A DNA stretch of 64,000 nucleotides from the NCBI RefSeq assembly GCF_900129305.1, contig NZ_FQVB01000012.1, forward strand, positions 1 to 64,000, written 5' to 3'. The notes under the pieces were generated by a model, which saw only the letters and a program-made list of their open reading frames with translations, was not told the origin of the DNA and searched no databases. This document shows, one piece after another, positions 35,920 to 43,596 of this stretch. The translations under genes were made by a program, and so were the position numbers. The DNA comes from Desulfacinum infernum DSM 9756 (GTDB lineage Bacteria > Desulfobacterota > Syntrophobacteria > Syntrophobacterales > DSM-9756). How positions within the stretch are numbered: the stretch's first letter is position 1; each line of letters opens with the position of its first letter.

Positions 35920-36011
35920 GGGGGCAACGGCGCTGGGCGCCCCACGGGCTGCAAACCCGTCGGCCCGGCCTCACCAGCCGGGAGGAGGTTCGATTCCCCT
36001 TGCCCCCTCCA
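35920..36011 (+). tRNA. Selenocysteine-tRNA-like cysteine tRNA (anticodon GCA, long variable arm, 8-bp acceptor)
   Basis: A 92-nt cloverleaf with encoded CCA. The acceptor is GGGGGCAA (35920-35927) paired over 8 bp with TTGCCCCC (36000-36007), then discriminator T and CCA. The D arm is GGCGC/GCGCC with a three-base loop. The anticodon stem ACGGG/CCCGT holds loop CTGCAAA, so the anticodon is GCA (35951-35953). The variable arm is a 6-bp stem CCCGGC/GCCGGG (35964-35982). The T arm is GG-A-GG with TTCGATT and CCCC, which gives 4 bp and one bulged A. An 8/4 shape and a long variable arm are tRNA-Sec traits; GCA and U73 are cysteine traits. Extra 8/4 cysteine tRNAs that mimic selC have been described in Deltaproteobacteria, and this fits that class. 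Confidence 0.88.
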
Positions 36012-36064
36012 TTCCTACGCCGATGGGGCCGACGTCCGTGAATGGAACTCCGAGGGAGGTGTCC

Positions 36065-36583
36065 TTGGGCTCATGGCGAGGCTCTTCGGAAAGCTTGGAT
36101 GAACAGAGGACCCCGCGAAGGTTCGAGCCTCTGGTGGGCTGCTTCTGTTGCCAATGGTGTTCCTATGCGGCGGCGGACATGGCCGGGGCGCTACGCGTGA
36201 GTTACCCGGCCAACGTGCGAATTGTCCTGGTGCCTTGCACGGGGCGCATCGATGTGGGCCATCTTTTGGCGGCGCTGGAGGCCGGGGTGGACGGAGTTCT
36301 GGTCTCCGGCTGTCTTCCCGGTCAATGCCATTATGTGGACGGCAACCGGAAGGCGGCCAAGCGGGTGGAACGAGCCCGTGCCATCCTGAAGGAAATCGGT
36401 GTGAGCCCGGAGCGGATCGCCATGGTTCACAACGCGGCCTCCATGGGTCCCCAACTGGCACGCTGTTTTTCCGAAATGACCCAACGCATCAGGACCCTGG
36501 GGCCGATCTTCCCGCCTCGGGAATCGACGGGTGTGCCCGGCCGACGGCACCGGGATCGAAACGGCTGCTCGCCCGTTCGGTGA
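36065..36583 (+). CDS. mvhD: MvhD/FrhD-like hydrogenase-heterodisulfide reductase linker subunit
   Basis: A 172-residue protein of the methyl-viologen-reducing hydrogenase delta-subunit family, which holds a 2Fe-2S cluster and passes electrons between hydrogenase or formate dehydrogenase modules and HdrA. The signature is GCFCCQWCSYAAADMAGALRVSYPANVRIVLVPCTGRID...GVLVSGCLPGQCHY, with five conserved cysteines in the usual places. The best start is a TTG at 36065, because GGGAGGT stands four bases upstream; an ATG at 36023 is in frame but lies just behind the tRNA with no ribosome site. Relatives of MvhD are selenoproteins in some anaerobes; here all these positions are cysteine codons. No HdrA or hydrogenase gene is adjacent. 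Confidence 0.85.
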   Translation: MGSWRGSSESLDEQRTPRRFEPLVGCFCCQWCSYAAADMAGALRVSYPANVRIVLVPCTGRIDVGHLLAALEAGVDGVLVSGCLPGQCHYVDGNRKAAKRVERARAILKEIGVSPERIAMVHNAASMGPQLARCFSEMTQRIRTLGPIFPPRESTGVPGRRHRDRNGCSPVR

Positions 36584-36610
36584 CGTGCTCCCAGGGAAAG
36601 GAGGTGAATC

Positions 36611-37132
36611 GTGGGCATGGGGGAAACACCGGAAAGCAAGCTGGCGCTCTACGACTTCATGATGGGCGCCTTGGGATTGGGCTCAGGGCACGAACTGGAG
36701 CAACAGCCGCCCAAGGATTTGAACGATCTCCTGAACGCCTATTTCTACTTCTCCGACCAGGCCCGCTTCGAGTGCTGCCGGCGCATGGGCTGGACCGAGC
36801 CCACCGATTCGGCCACGCGGCCGCTCATCGACCAGGTGCTCGACCCTGCCACCTACGACTACCCCCATCTGATGCAGTGTCCCGCCCCCACGCCGCAGAA
36901 CCCCGCTTATGAAGCTTACCAGGTCGCTTCCGGACTGGATGGATCCGTCCTCATGCGCCGATGGCTCCCTGAAGCGGTGGAGCGGTTTCGGCAACGGAGA
37001 ACCGGCTCCGGGAAGAACGAAGAGAACCTGCATGGAGGTGGACCTTCCCATGATCAAGACTGCTACCATCGGCATCGCCGGCCACGTGGACCACGGCAAG
37101 ACAAGCCTGGTGCGCCGGCTCACAGGCATTGA
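36611..37132 (+). CDS. Unknown protein between mvhD and selB
   Basis: A predicted 173-residue protein starting at GTG with a perfect AAAGGAGGTGAATC ahead of it; an ATG follows two codons later. Residues 1-135 are acidic and helical-looking (DLNDLLNAYFYFSDQARFECCRRMGW...LPEAVERFRQRR), with a CC pair and no recognised motif. The last 40 residues (HGGGPSHDQDCYHRHRRPRGPRQ...) lie in the shadow of selB and look like non-selected sequence. The frame overlaps the selB start by 83 bases, so either the tail is real and the genes are strongly coupled, or a small frame change removed an earlier stop. I do not recognise the family. Confidence 0.6.
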   Translation: MGMGETPESKLALYDFMMGALGLGSGHELEQQPPKDLNDLLNAYFYFSDQARFECCRRMGWTEPTDSATRPLIDQVLDPATYDYPHLMQCPAPTPQNPAYEAYQVASGLDGSVLMRRWLPEAVERFRQRRTGSGKNEENLHGGGPSHDQDCYHRHRRPRGPRQDKPGAPAHRH

Positions 37133-39014
37133 CACGGACCGCACGCCCGAGGAAAAAAGGCGCGGATTGACCATAGAGCCCGGCGTGGCCCCACTGCGTC
37201 TTGCCTCCGGCCGGCTCGTTTCGCTCGTGGATGTGCCGGGACACAAGGACTATCTGCGCAACGCGGTCCGGGGGCTGAGCGCCGTGGAAGGGGCCGTGCT
37301 CGTGGTGGCCGCCGACGACGGAGTCATGGCCCAAACCCGCGACCACCTGGACATCCTGCAACTGCTGGGCGCGCGCACCGGAATGATAGTCCTTTCCAAG
37401 GCGGATCGGGTGGATGAGGAGACCCGGGAGTACGCGCGGCTTGAAATCGAAGAGCTGACGGAAGCCACCTTTCTGGAAAACTGCCCCATTGTCCCGTTTT
37501 CGGCCCTGGACGGGCGGGGCACCCCCCTCATCCTCCACGAGCTGGAGCGCATGGCGTCGAGGCTCGACGGGGGGGACAAGGCCCGTCCCTGCCGACTGTG
37601 GATCGACCGGGTTCACAACGTGGTGGGTCACGGTACGGTCATCAGCGGCACTCTTCTCAGTGGGATATTGAGGGAAAACGACCCACTGGCGATCCTGCCC
37701 TCGGGCAGACTCACTCGAGTGCGATCCCTGGAGGTGCATCACCGGAAGGTGAAGGAAGCCGCGGCGGGACAACGGGTGGGAGTGAATCTTTATCACGTGG
37801 GCACGGGCGAGGTCCGTCCGGGGATGCTCCTGGCCCAGCCCGGCACGGTGGAGGCCGCCCCGTATCTGAATGCGGACGTCAGGTTGTTGCGCCACGCGCC
37901 GCGCAAGCTATCCCATCAACAAAGGGTGCGCGTCCATGTGGGAACGGCCTGTGTCCAGGGCCGGGTTCATTTTCTCGACAGGGCCTTGCTTGCACCCGGC
38001 GAGGAAGCGATCGCCCAGATCCGGCTGGAAGAGACCATCGGCTGCCTGGCTGGCGACCGCTTTGTGCTGAGCTTCCTGGACGACTATGCCATTGCCGGCG
38101 GAGGCCGCATCCTGGAACCAACCCGGGAAAAGCTCCGCACATCCAAGGCCGGCCGGATTCTCCCCTATCTCCACTGTTTACAACGGGGCGATCTGGAGGG
38201 AGCCATCGACCACCTTTTTTCCCGTTCGCCGTACACCCCCCTTTCCGAAACCCAAGCAGCCTTGGCCTGCGGCTTCCGCCGGCGGGACGTGTCGCGCGTG
38301 TTGCAGAGATGGTCCAAGGAAGACCGGCTGGTGGTCCTTGAGGACGGACGTTACGTGCGGAAAAAGGACCATGGGAATCTGCGCCGCAAATTCCACGACG
38401 CCCTTGTGGATATCCTTTCCTCCAACCCCTTGAAAGAATGCGCTTCCGCCGAAGAACTGCGCGCCCGCGTCGACATGAAACTGGACCCCGGATGGACCCG
38501 TCAGCTGCTGGCGGATCTGTGCCGCCGGGGAATCATGGATCATGTCGAAGGCGGCTACCGGCTGCCCCAACGAAAACGCCAGTGGACGGCCCGCCAGAAA
38601 GAGATCCTGGACGCCGTTTTCCACTTCGCCCGCCGGGCGGGGCTGAGCAGCTTCGCGGCCGGAACCGTCTGCGACCACAACCGGGGACGTTTCGATCCCT
38701 CCGAGGTTCAACGAATCCTCGACCACCTGGCTGCCCAGAAACGCCTGGTCCGACTCCAGGACGGTCGTTACATCACCCGGGAAGCCCTCGTTGAGACGGA
38801 AGAGCGGGTGCGATCCTGGATCCGGACCAAGGGAGCCCTGCGTCTCAGCGACTGCCCGAGAGCCCTGGGATACGGCCGGACCCGGGCCCTCGCGGTCCTG
38901 GAACATCTGGACGCCATGGGGGTCACGATACGCCTCGATGATCGGCGCATCCTGGCGGAAGACCACGCAAAGGAATTCTGGAGGACGGCGGGAACCGATT
39001 CTCCACGCCTTTGA
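37050..39014 (+). CDS. selB: Selenocysteine-specific elongation factor SelB
   Basis: A 654-residue GTPase that delivers Sec-tRNA to a UGA codon next to a SECIS hairpin. The G motifs are GHVDHGKTSL, RGLTIEPG, DVPGH and SKAD. The EF-Tu-like domains 2 and 3 follow, then about 250 residues of winged-helix repeats (domain 4; for example AALACGFRRRDVSRVLQRWSKEDRLVVLEDGRYV and SSFAAGTVCDHNRGRF...RILDHLAAQKRLVRLQDGRYI). The ATG is preceded by GGAGGTG at about nine bases. Length is normal. It lies 1 kb downstream of a tRNA that mimics tRNA-Sec but carries a cysteine anticodon; no selA or selD is in the window. Confidence 0.97.
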   Translation: MIKTATIGIAGHVDHGKTSLVRRLTGIDTDRTPEEKRRGLTIEPGVAPLRLASGRLVSLVDVPGHKDYLRNAVRGLSAVEGAVLVVAADDGVMAQTRDHLDILQLLGARTGMIVLSKADRVDEETREYARLEIEELTEATFLENCPIVPFSALDGRGTPLILHELERMASRLDGGDKARPCRLWIDRVHNVVGHGTVISGTLLSGILRENDPLAILPSGRLTRVRSLEVHHRKVKEAAAGQRVGVNLYHVGTGEVRPGMLLAQPGTVEAAPYLNADVRLLRHAPRKLSHQQRVRVHVGTACVQGRVHFLDRALLAPGEEAIAQIRLEETIGCLAGDRFVLSFLDDYAIAGGGRILEPTREKLRTSKAGRILPYLHCLQRGDLEGAIDHLFSRSPYTPLSETQAALACGFRRRDVSRVLQRWSKEDRLVVLEDGRYVRKKDHGNLRRKFHDALVDILSSNPLKECASAEELRARVDMKLDPGWTRQLLADLCRRGIMDHVEGGYRLPQRKRQWTARQKEILDAVFHFARRAGLSSFAAGTVCDHNRGRFDPSEVQRILDHLAAQKRLVRLQDGRYITREALVETEERVRSWIRTKGALRLSDCPRALGYGRTRALAVLEHLDAMGVTIRLDDRRILAEDHAKEFWRTAGTDSPRL

Positions 39015-39123
39015 AGGCAAGGGGTTACTGCAAGGGCCCGGCCCGGAAGAGACCCCCTGCGCCCGGCTCGGGGATCCCGTAAAACATCACCGAAGCCGAG
39101 AGGCTGCCATCTGTCAGCGGCCG

Positions 39124-39903
39124 TCACAAAGATCCGCGCGGAATTCGAAGCTCGTAGGACAGATAGACCTTGATACCCTTTTCGGCGGCGGCCTGTCTCA
39201 CCTTGGGGGATGCCTGGTAGGTGACGAGAACCGGAAAGATTTCCATGCCCGAAATCTCCCGGACCTTCGCCATCGTCTTGAGAAATCCGTCCACGTCGCG
39301 TTTCTTGAGCTGAGACTTGGCTTCGCCCAGGATGGCCACCCGCCGCCCGTCCACAACGCCGTGGCCCCAGATGTTCACTTCCACGTAGCGATTGGGTGCC
39401 GCCTCCAGGAAGGTCCGCACCAGCGGCTTTTCGATCTCCATCCCGAAGTCGCGGGCCAAAAGGTGAGGCAGGGCCCAGATGGCTTCGTCCTCCAGGCGGT
39501 AGCCCACCGTGTGGGCCAAGCCGCCCAGCATTTCCCGGGTCTTGCGGTGCTCGTCGGTGAGCATGGCCAGCTTGACTTCCGTCTTCTTCTGCGCCTCCGC
39601 CAGCTCTTCGACCCGGGCTTCGGTGCGCTTCTGAGCCTCCGCCAGTTCCTCGACTTTCTGCGCAAGGCTATCCAACCGTTTTTCCGTACGGGCCTGCGCT
39701 TCCGCCAATTCTTCGACCTTTTCAGCCAGGCGGTCGAGGCGCTGTTCGGTGCGGGCTTGGGCTTTCGCCAGTTCGCGGACCACCTCCTTCAGATCCTCGA
39801 ATTCCTCACGGGTCACGCGGATTTCGCGCACCCGGTCGTCCACGATCGCGACGATCGTCTTGTAGAGTTCGCTGGTGAGTCCCTGTCCGGTGGTCTGCGG
39901 CAT
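39124..39903 (-). CDS. Coiled-coil protein with a PD-(D/E)XK nuclease-like C-terminal domain
   Basis: A 259-residue protein. Residues about 30-125 are a heptad coiled coil built of repeats such as LAEAQARTEKRLDSLAQKVEE, with 21- and 14-residue units. The C-terminal half (MLGGLAHTVGYRLEDEAIWALPHLLARDFG...VDVNIWG-like GRRVAILGEAKSQLKKRDVDGFLKTMAKV) has the E...(D)...GExK pattern of the PD-(D/E)XK-like family often seen in multicopy hypothetical proteins (DUF3782-like). Whether it cuts DNA is unknown. It stands alone between selB and the pst operon in convergent orientation to selB. Confidence 0.75.
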   Translation of the reverse strand: MPQTTGQGLTSELYKTIVAIVDDRVREIRVTREEFEDLKEVVRELAKAQARTEQRLDRLAEKVEELAEAQARTEKRLDSLAQKVEELAEAQKRTEARVEELAEAQKKTEVKLAMLTDEHRKTREMLGGLAHTVGYRLEDEAIWALPHLLARDFGMEIEKPLVRTFLEAAPNRYVEVNIWGHGVVDGRRVAILGEAKSQLKKRDVDGFLKTMAKVREISGMEIFPVLVTYQASPKVRQAAAEKGIKVYLSYELRIPRGSL

Positions 39904-40022
39904 GGCTTTTCCCGCCTGAAATTCCTTCGCCTTTCGCGATTTCTTCCTTTTAACTTCCGGGCGGTGCCACGGTCAATGGAAAGCCCGCCGAACCCGGGGA
40001 CCTCTCCACAGCAGAACGGCGT

Positions 40023-40727
40023 TCAGGATACGAGCTGCAGCGTCTCATCGGCCACCTCATAGACCTGATCGGCCAGGCGCTCGACCTGTTCCAGATAGTG
40101 GGACACCACCACCAGGGTGCACCGCCCTTTGAGAGTCAGCAGGAGTTCTTCGATAATCCCCGCCGCACGGGCGTCCAGGGAAGATGTGGGCTCATCCAAG
40201 AGCAGCACATCGGGTTGCGCGGCCAGGGCCCGGGCAATGCACAACCTCTGCTGCTGTCCCCCGGAAAGGAGGCGCGCGTCCTCGCGGAGGCGGTCTTTCA
40301 CCTCGTCCCACAGGAAAGCCCGGCGAAGGGCATCCTCCACCACTTCCGCCGCAACTGCCTTGTCCCTTAGGCCCATGACTTTCAGGGGGAAAGCCACGTT
40401 CTTGAAAATACTCATGGGAAGCGGATTGGGCACCTGGAACACCATGGCCACCCGTCGACGGAGTTCCGTTACGGGAAAGGAGGGATCCGAGACCAACCGT
40501 TCATTGCCGTCCAAGCGGACCCAAACGCGCCCCCGGGCATCGGCCCCCGGCACCTCCTCCCAAAGCCGGTTGAGAGCCATGAGAAAAGTGCTCTTGCCCC
40601 GTCCCGAAGGTCCCACGACGGCCGTCAGAGCGCCCTCGAAAAAAACGGCGTTCACATCGCGCAACACCGTCCGGGTCCCATAGCGGAAGGTCAGCTCCTC
40701 CACCCGGATCTTGATCACAGGATCCAT
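40023..40727 (-). CDS. pstB: Phosphate ABC transporter ATPase
   Basis: A 234-residue ATPase with Walker A GPSGRGKST, Q-loop FQVPNPLP (the N-P pattern of PstB), signature LSGGQQQR and Walker B LLLDEPTSSLD. It closes the pstSCAB order and lies six bases behind pstA. It is slightly shorter than typical PstB (about 250 residues). No phoU follows, which is unusual for pst operons. Confidence 0.9.
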   Translation of the reverse strand: MDPVIKIRVEELTFRYGTRTVLRDVNAVFFEGALTAVVGPSGRGKSTFLMALNRLWEEVPGADARGRVWVRLDGNERLVSDPSFPVTELRRRVAMVFQVPNPLPMSIFKNVAFPLKVMGLRDKAVAAEVVEDALRRAFLWDEVKDRLREDARLLSGGQQQRLCIARALAAQPDVLLLDEPTSSLDARAAGIIEELLLTLKGRCTLVVVSHYLEQVERLADQVYEVADETLQLVS

Positions 40728-40733
40728 ACCACT

Positions 40734-41618
40734 TCACGCTCGATAAAGAGCCCAATGGCCCACTGCCCGACGGACGGCATACGCCACGGCGAAAAGAGAC
40801 ACGCTCACCCCGAGAAGAATCAGGGCCGCCCCGAATCCCCGTTCCAGTTCCTCCGGGGAGGCGTACTGGGTCGATACGTAATAGATGTAGAAAGGAAGCG
40901 CTTCGAAAGGGTCCAGCAGGGATCGGGGCACGCCGGCCGTCACCACCACGCCGGTAAGGAGAATCACGGCCGTATCCTCGGCGCATCGCCCCACGGCCAG
41001 GAGGAGTCCGCTGGCGATGCCGCGAAAGCTGTGGGGAATGAGGACCCACGCGAGATTTTGGACCGGATCGGCTCCCAGGCTCAACGCCGTGATGCGCACC
41101 TCCTGCGGCACCCCTTCCAGGGCCGACTGGGTGGCGCGAATCACGTAGGGAAGCACCAGGATCATGAGAGAAAAGGCGGCCACCAGCAGACATGGCCCCA
41201 AGCGCGGCGACACCATCTTGTGGAGAAGGAGGGAGACGCTGAAACCGAAAAGCCCCACCACCACGGACGGCACGCCGGCCAGCACGTCGAAGAAGACCGT
41301 GAGCACCTCTTTCAGGCGGCCTCTGGAAAATTCGGCCAGATAGATCCCGGTGGCCAAACCCAGAGGCGCCGCCAGAGCCACGGCCCCCGCCACCAAGTAG
41401 AAAGTTCCCACGACGGCCGGCCACAGGCCGTCGAAAACCGGGGCTCCGCCGAACAGAGCCTCCCGGGCAGAGACACCGCCGAAAAGGAGCTTCGGAGTCA
41501 CGTGGGGCGCTCCCTGCCGAACAGCAAAACCCACCACCGCCACAGCCCCCGAAACGACCCAGAACCCCGCAGCATAACACCCGCAGCGAACGGCCCTTTC
41601 CCAACAACCTCTCTTCAT
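40734..41618 (-). CDS. pstA: Phosphate ABC transporter permease
   Basis: A 294-residue membrane protein with six hydrophobic helices and the permease loop EVRITALSLGADPVQNLAWVLIPHSFRGIASG (EAA motif). GIYLAEFS and the FDVLAGVPSVVVGLFGF stretch are typical of PstA. The start ATG overlaps the pstC stop by four bases; the much longer upstream open frame is a shadow of pstC. It pairs with PstC to form the inner-membrane channel. Confidence 0.93.
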   Translation of the reverse strand: MKRGCWERAVRCGCYAAGFWVVSGAVAVVGFAVRQGAPHVTPKLLFGGVSAREALFGGAPVFDGLWPAVVGTFYLVAGAVALAAPLGLATGIYLAEFSRGRLKEVLTVFFDVLAGVPSVVVGLFGFSVSLLLHKMVSPRLGPCLLVAAFSLMILVLPYVIRATQSALEGVPQEVRITALSLGADPVQNLAWVLIPHSFRGIASGLLLAVGRCAEDTAVILLTGVVVTAGVPRSLLDPFEALPFYIYYVSTQYASPEELERGFGAALILLGVSVSLFAVAYAVRRAVGHWALYRA

Positions 41619-42475
41619 CCTGAATACCTTTCCGCCGCGGCGCGCATCCTCCAGGCGCACAGGGCCGCGCAGCTCGTTAGTACATAGAGCACCATACCGC
41701 AAACAAAGATGGAGGCGAACTCCAAGCTTTGAAAGTCCGCTGCGATCACCAACGCGACGTGGGCCGTGAGTGTCCTTGACGATTCCAGGAAACCGGAAGG
41801 CATTCGCGCGGCATTGCCGGCCAGCATCAAAGCAATGAGGGTATCCCCCACCGCCCGTCCGAAGGAAAGAACCATCCCCGCCGCCAGCCCCCTTCGCGCG
41901 GACGGGATCACCACCCAGACGAAGCGCTGGACGGGGTCGGCGCCCGAAGCGGTCGCCGCCAAGAGGATCGGGCGGGGCACGGCCGCGAAGGCATCGGAAA
42001 AGAAGAGGGTCATGGTCGGGGTGATCATGAGGGAGAGGGGCACCAAGGCACTCAGCAGGCACCGGCCGGACCCCGCCTGGAAAAGGTCCCGGACCGCGGG
42101 AACCAGCACGAAGACGCCCACGAAGCCGTAGACCACCGTGGGAAATCCCGTCATGAGCTGCACCAGACGCCGTAAGGGAACCGTCACCACGGGCGGAGCC
42201 AGCCCGAAGATCAATCCGGCGCAACCCAGGCTCACCGGAAAGGCCACCGCCAGGCTGGCGAGTGCCAGGAGAAGGCTCGCCGTCATCATGGGCAGGATGC
42301 CGTAGCGCCCCTGGAGGGGCTCCCACGTTCCCGTCAGAAGGTCCGTCACCGAAAAGGAGGAGAAAAGGGGTCGGGCCAGGACGACCATGAAGATCAGAAT
42401 GGACAGCGGAAGGGCGGCCGCGCACAGCGTGGCCGCCCCCAGGATCTTTCGGGTCAGACGTTCACGGCGGGTCAT
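41615..42475 (-). CDS. pstC: Phosphate ABC transporter permease
   Basis: A 286-residue membrane protein with six helices, PstC-type motif MTGFPTVVYGFVGVFVLVP and an EAA loop (ATASGADPVQRFVWVVIPSARRGLAAGMVLSFGRAVGDTLIALMLAGN). The start overlaps the pstS stop by four bases. It forms a heterodimer with PstA. A plain tungstate or molybdate transporter would have one permease, so the two-permease layout supports phosphate. Confidence 0.93.
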   Translation of the reverse strand: MTRRERLTRKILGAATLCAAALPLSILIFMVVLARPLFSSFSVTDLLTGTWEPLQGRYGILPMMTASLLLALASLAVAFPVSLGCAGLIFGLAPPVVTVPLRRLVQLMTGFPTVVYGFVGVFVLVPAVRDLFQAGSGRCLLSALVPLSLMITPTMTLFFSDAFAAVPRPILLAATASGADPVQRFVWVVIPSARRGLAAGMVLSFGRAVGDTLIALMLAGNAARMPSGFLESSRTLTAHVALVIAADFQSLEFASIFVCGMVLYVLTSCAALCAWRMRAAAERYSG

Positions 42476-43308
42476 TTGTCCGCGGGAATGTATCCCTTGG
42501 CGGCGATGATCGCCCGGCCTTCCGGGGCGAACAGGAGGTCCAGGAAGGCTTGCGCCAGGGCCGACGGTTTCCCCTTGGTGTTGCTGTACAAGCCGCGGGC
42601 CACCGGATACCGTCCGGACCGCACGTTTTCCACGCTGGGGTCCACACCGTCCAGGGCCACCGCCTGAACCGTCTCGTCCACATATCCCACGGACATATAC
42701 CCGATGGCGGCGGGATCCGTGGCCACCGCCGTCTTCATGGCTCCGTTGGACGGGACCACATCGGCGTCCTTTCGGATCGTCCCCTTCCCGAGGGCCTTCT
42801 TCCAGAAGACGTTCCGGGTGCCGCTGGCCTCATCCCGGGTGAACACATGAATCGCCTGGTCCGGGCCTCCCAGCTCCTTCCAGTTCCTGACCCGGCCCGC
42901 GAAAACATCCTGCAACTGCCGGCTCGTGAGCGCCCGAACGGGGTTTTGAGGATGAACCACGGCCGCCACCCCGTCCACGGCCCATCGATGGAGCCGCAAG
43001 TCGTAGGTGGCGATCTCCTCGTCGGTCGGCCTGCGCCCGGAATTTCCGATGTCCACCAGGCCTTCGCCCACTTGCTTGATGCCCACACCGGAACCACCCC
43101 CGGCAATGGTGATGCGAACGGCCGGGTAGCGGGTCATGATCTCACGGGCCAGCTCCTGCATGACCGGAATGTGGGCCGTGCCGCCCGAAATCTTGAGCGT
43201 CCCCTCCAGGCCCTTGAAGGCGTCGTAGCCGTCCGCTCGGACCCCCGTGCTCATCGCCAGGACACAGATGATGACAAGGAAAAGCCAAGCCCCTCTTTGA
43301 CGAATCAT
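42472..43308 (-). CDS. pstS: Periplasmic phosphate-binding protein
   Basis: A 278-residue exported protein. The signal peptide is MIRQRGAWLFLVIICVLAMSTGVRA with cleavage likely before DGYD. The mature part shows PstS anion-site motifs: ISGGTAHIPVMQ, GGGSGVGIKQV, DIGNSGRR, TRDEASGTRNVF and AIGYMSVGYVDE. It is the first gene of pstSCAB. The short PBP-like form lacks the N-terminal extension of E. coli PstS, as is common in anaerobes. A CAAATAGGAAAT motif lies about 75 bases upstream; no classic Pho box was recognised. Confidence 0.9.
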   Translation of the reverse strand: MIRQRGAWLFLVIICVLAMSTGVRADGYDAFKGLEGTLKISGGTAHIPVMQELAREIMTRYPAVRITIAGGGSGVGIKQVGEGLVDIGNSGRRPTDEEIATYDLRLHRWAVDGVAAVVHPQNPVRALTSRQLQDVFAGRVRNWKELGGPDQAIHVFTRDEASGTRNVFWKKALGKGTIRKDADVVPSNGAMKTAVATDPAAIGYMSVGYVDETVQAVALDGVDPSVENVRSGRYPVARGLYSNTKGKPSALAQAFLDLLFAPEGRAIIAAKGYIPADK

Positions 43309-43383
43309 GAATCCCCTCCCTGATCGTCTTTCGATTTCTTGGTCCGCATGGGACGATTTCTATTGGATCGGCCGTTGGAAACA

Positions 43384-43395
43384 CAAATAGGAAAT
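43384..43395 (-). promoter_or_regulatory. ATTTCCTATTTG motif upstream of pstS
   Basis: The plus strand reads CAAATAGGAAAT, identical to the copy at 47339. It lies 76 bases before the pstS ATG. The binding factor is unknown. Confidence 0.55.
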
Positions 43396-43596
43396 GCCGA
43401 ACAAGGCGGACTCCCGTTATGGGAAATCCCGATCCGAGTCGGCTTTCCCTGCACAACGGCCCGGGACGGAGCGTTGGAGGCTGAGGATTGAAACGGTGGA
43501 CGGCCCGGTCAGGGGAGAGAACACGGAGGAGCCGCCCCGCATTCCGTATATGGCCGGGAAGCCATCCGGGCCGTCCACGCCTAGGATCCCTGGGGG

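Noticed and set aside
35798-36064. Possible N-terminal extension of MvhD by 89 residues, reading through the tRNA gene
   Set aside because: The frame is open, but the added residues have no family match, no ribosome site supports the early starts, and the tRNA fold with encoded CCA occupies this DNA.
36065-39014. In-frame UGA selenocysteine codons in mvhD, the unknown gene or selB
   Set aside because: None of the three frames contains an internal TGA that would join two conserved segments; every conserved position in MvhD is a cysteine codon.
42472-43308. Tungstate or molybdate transporter instead of phosphate
   Set aside because: Two distinct permease genes in PstC-PstA order and the PstB Q-loop favour phosphate.
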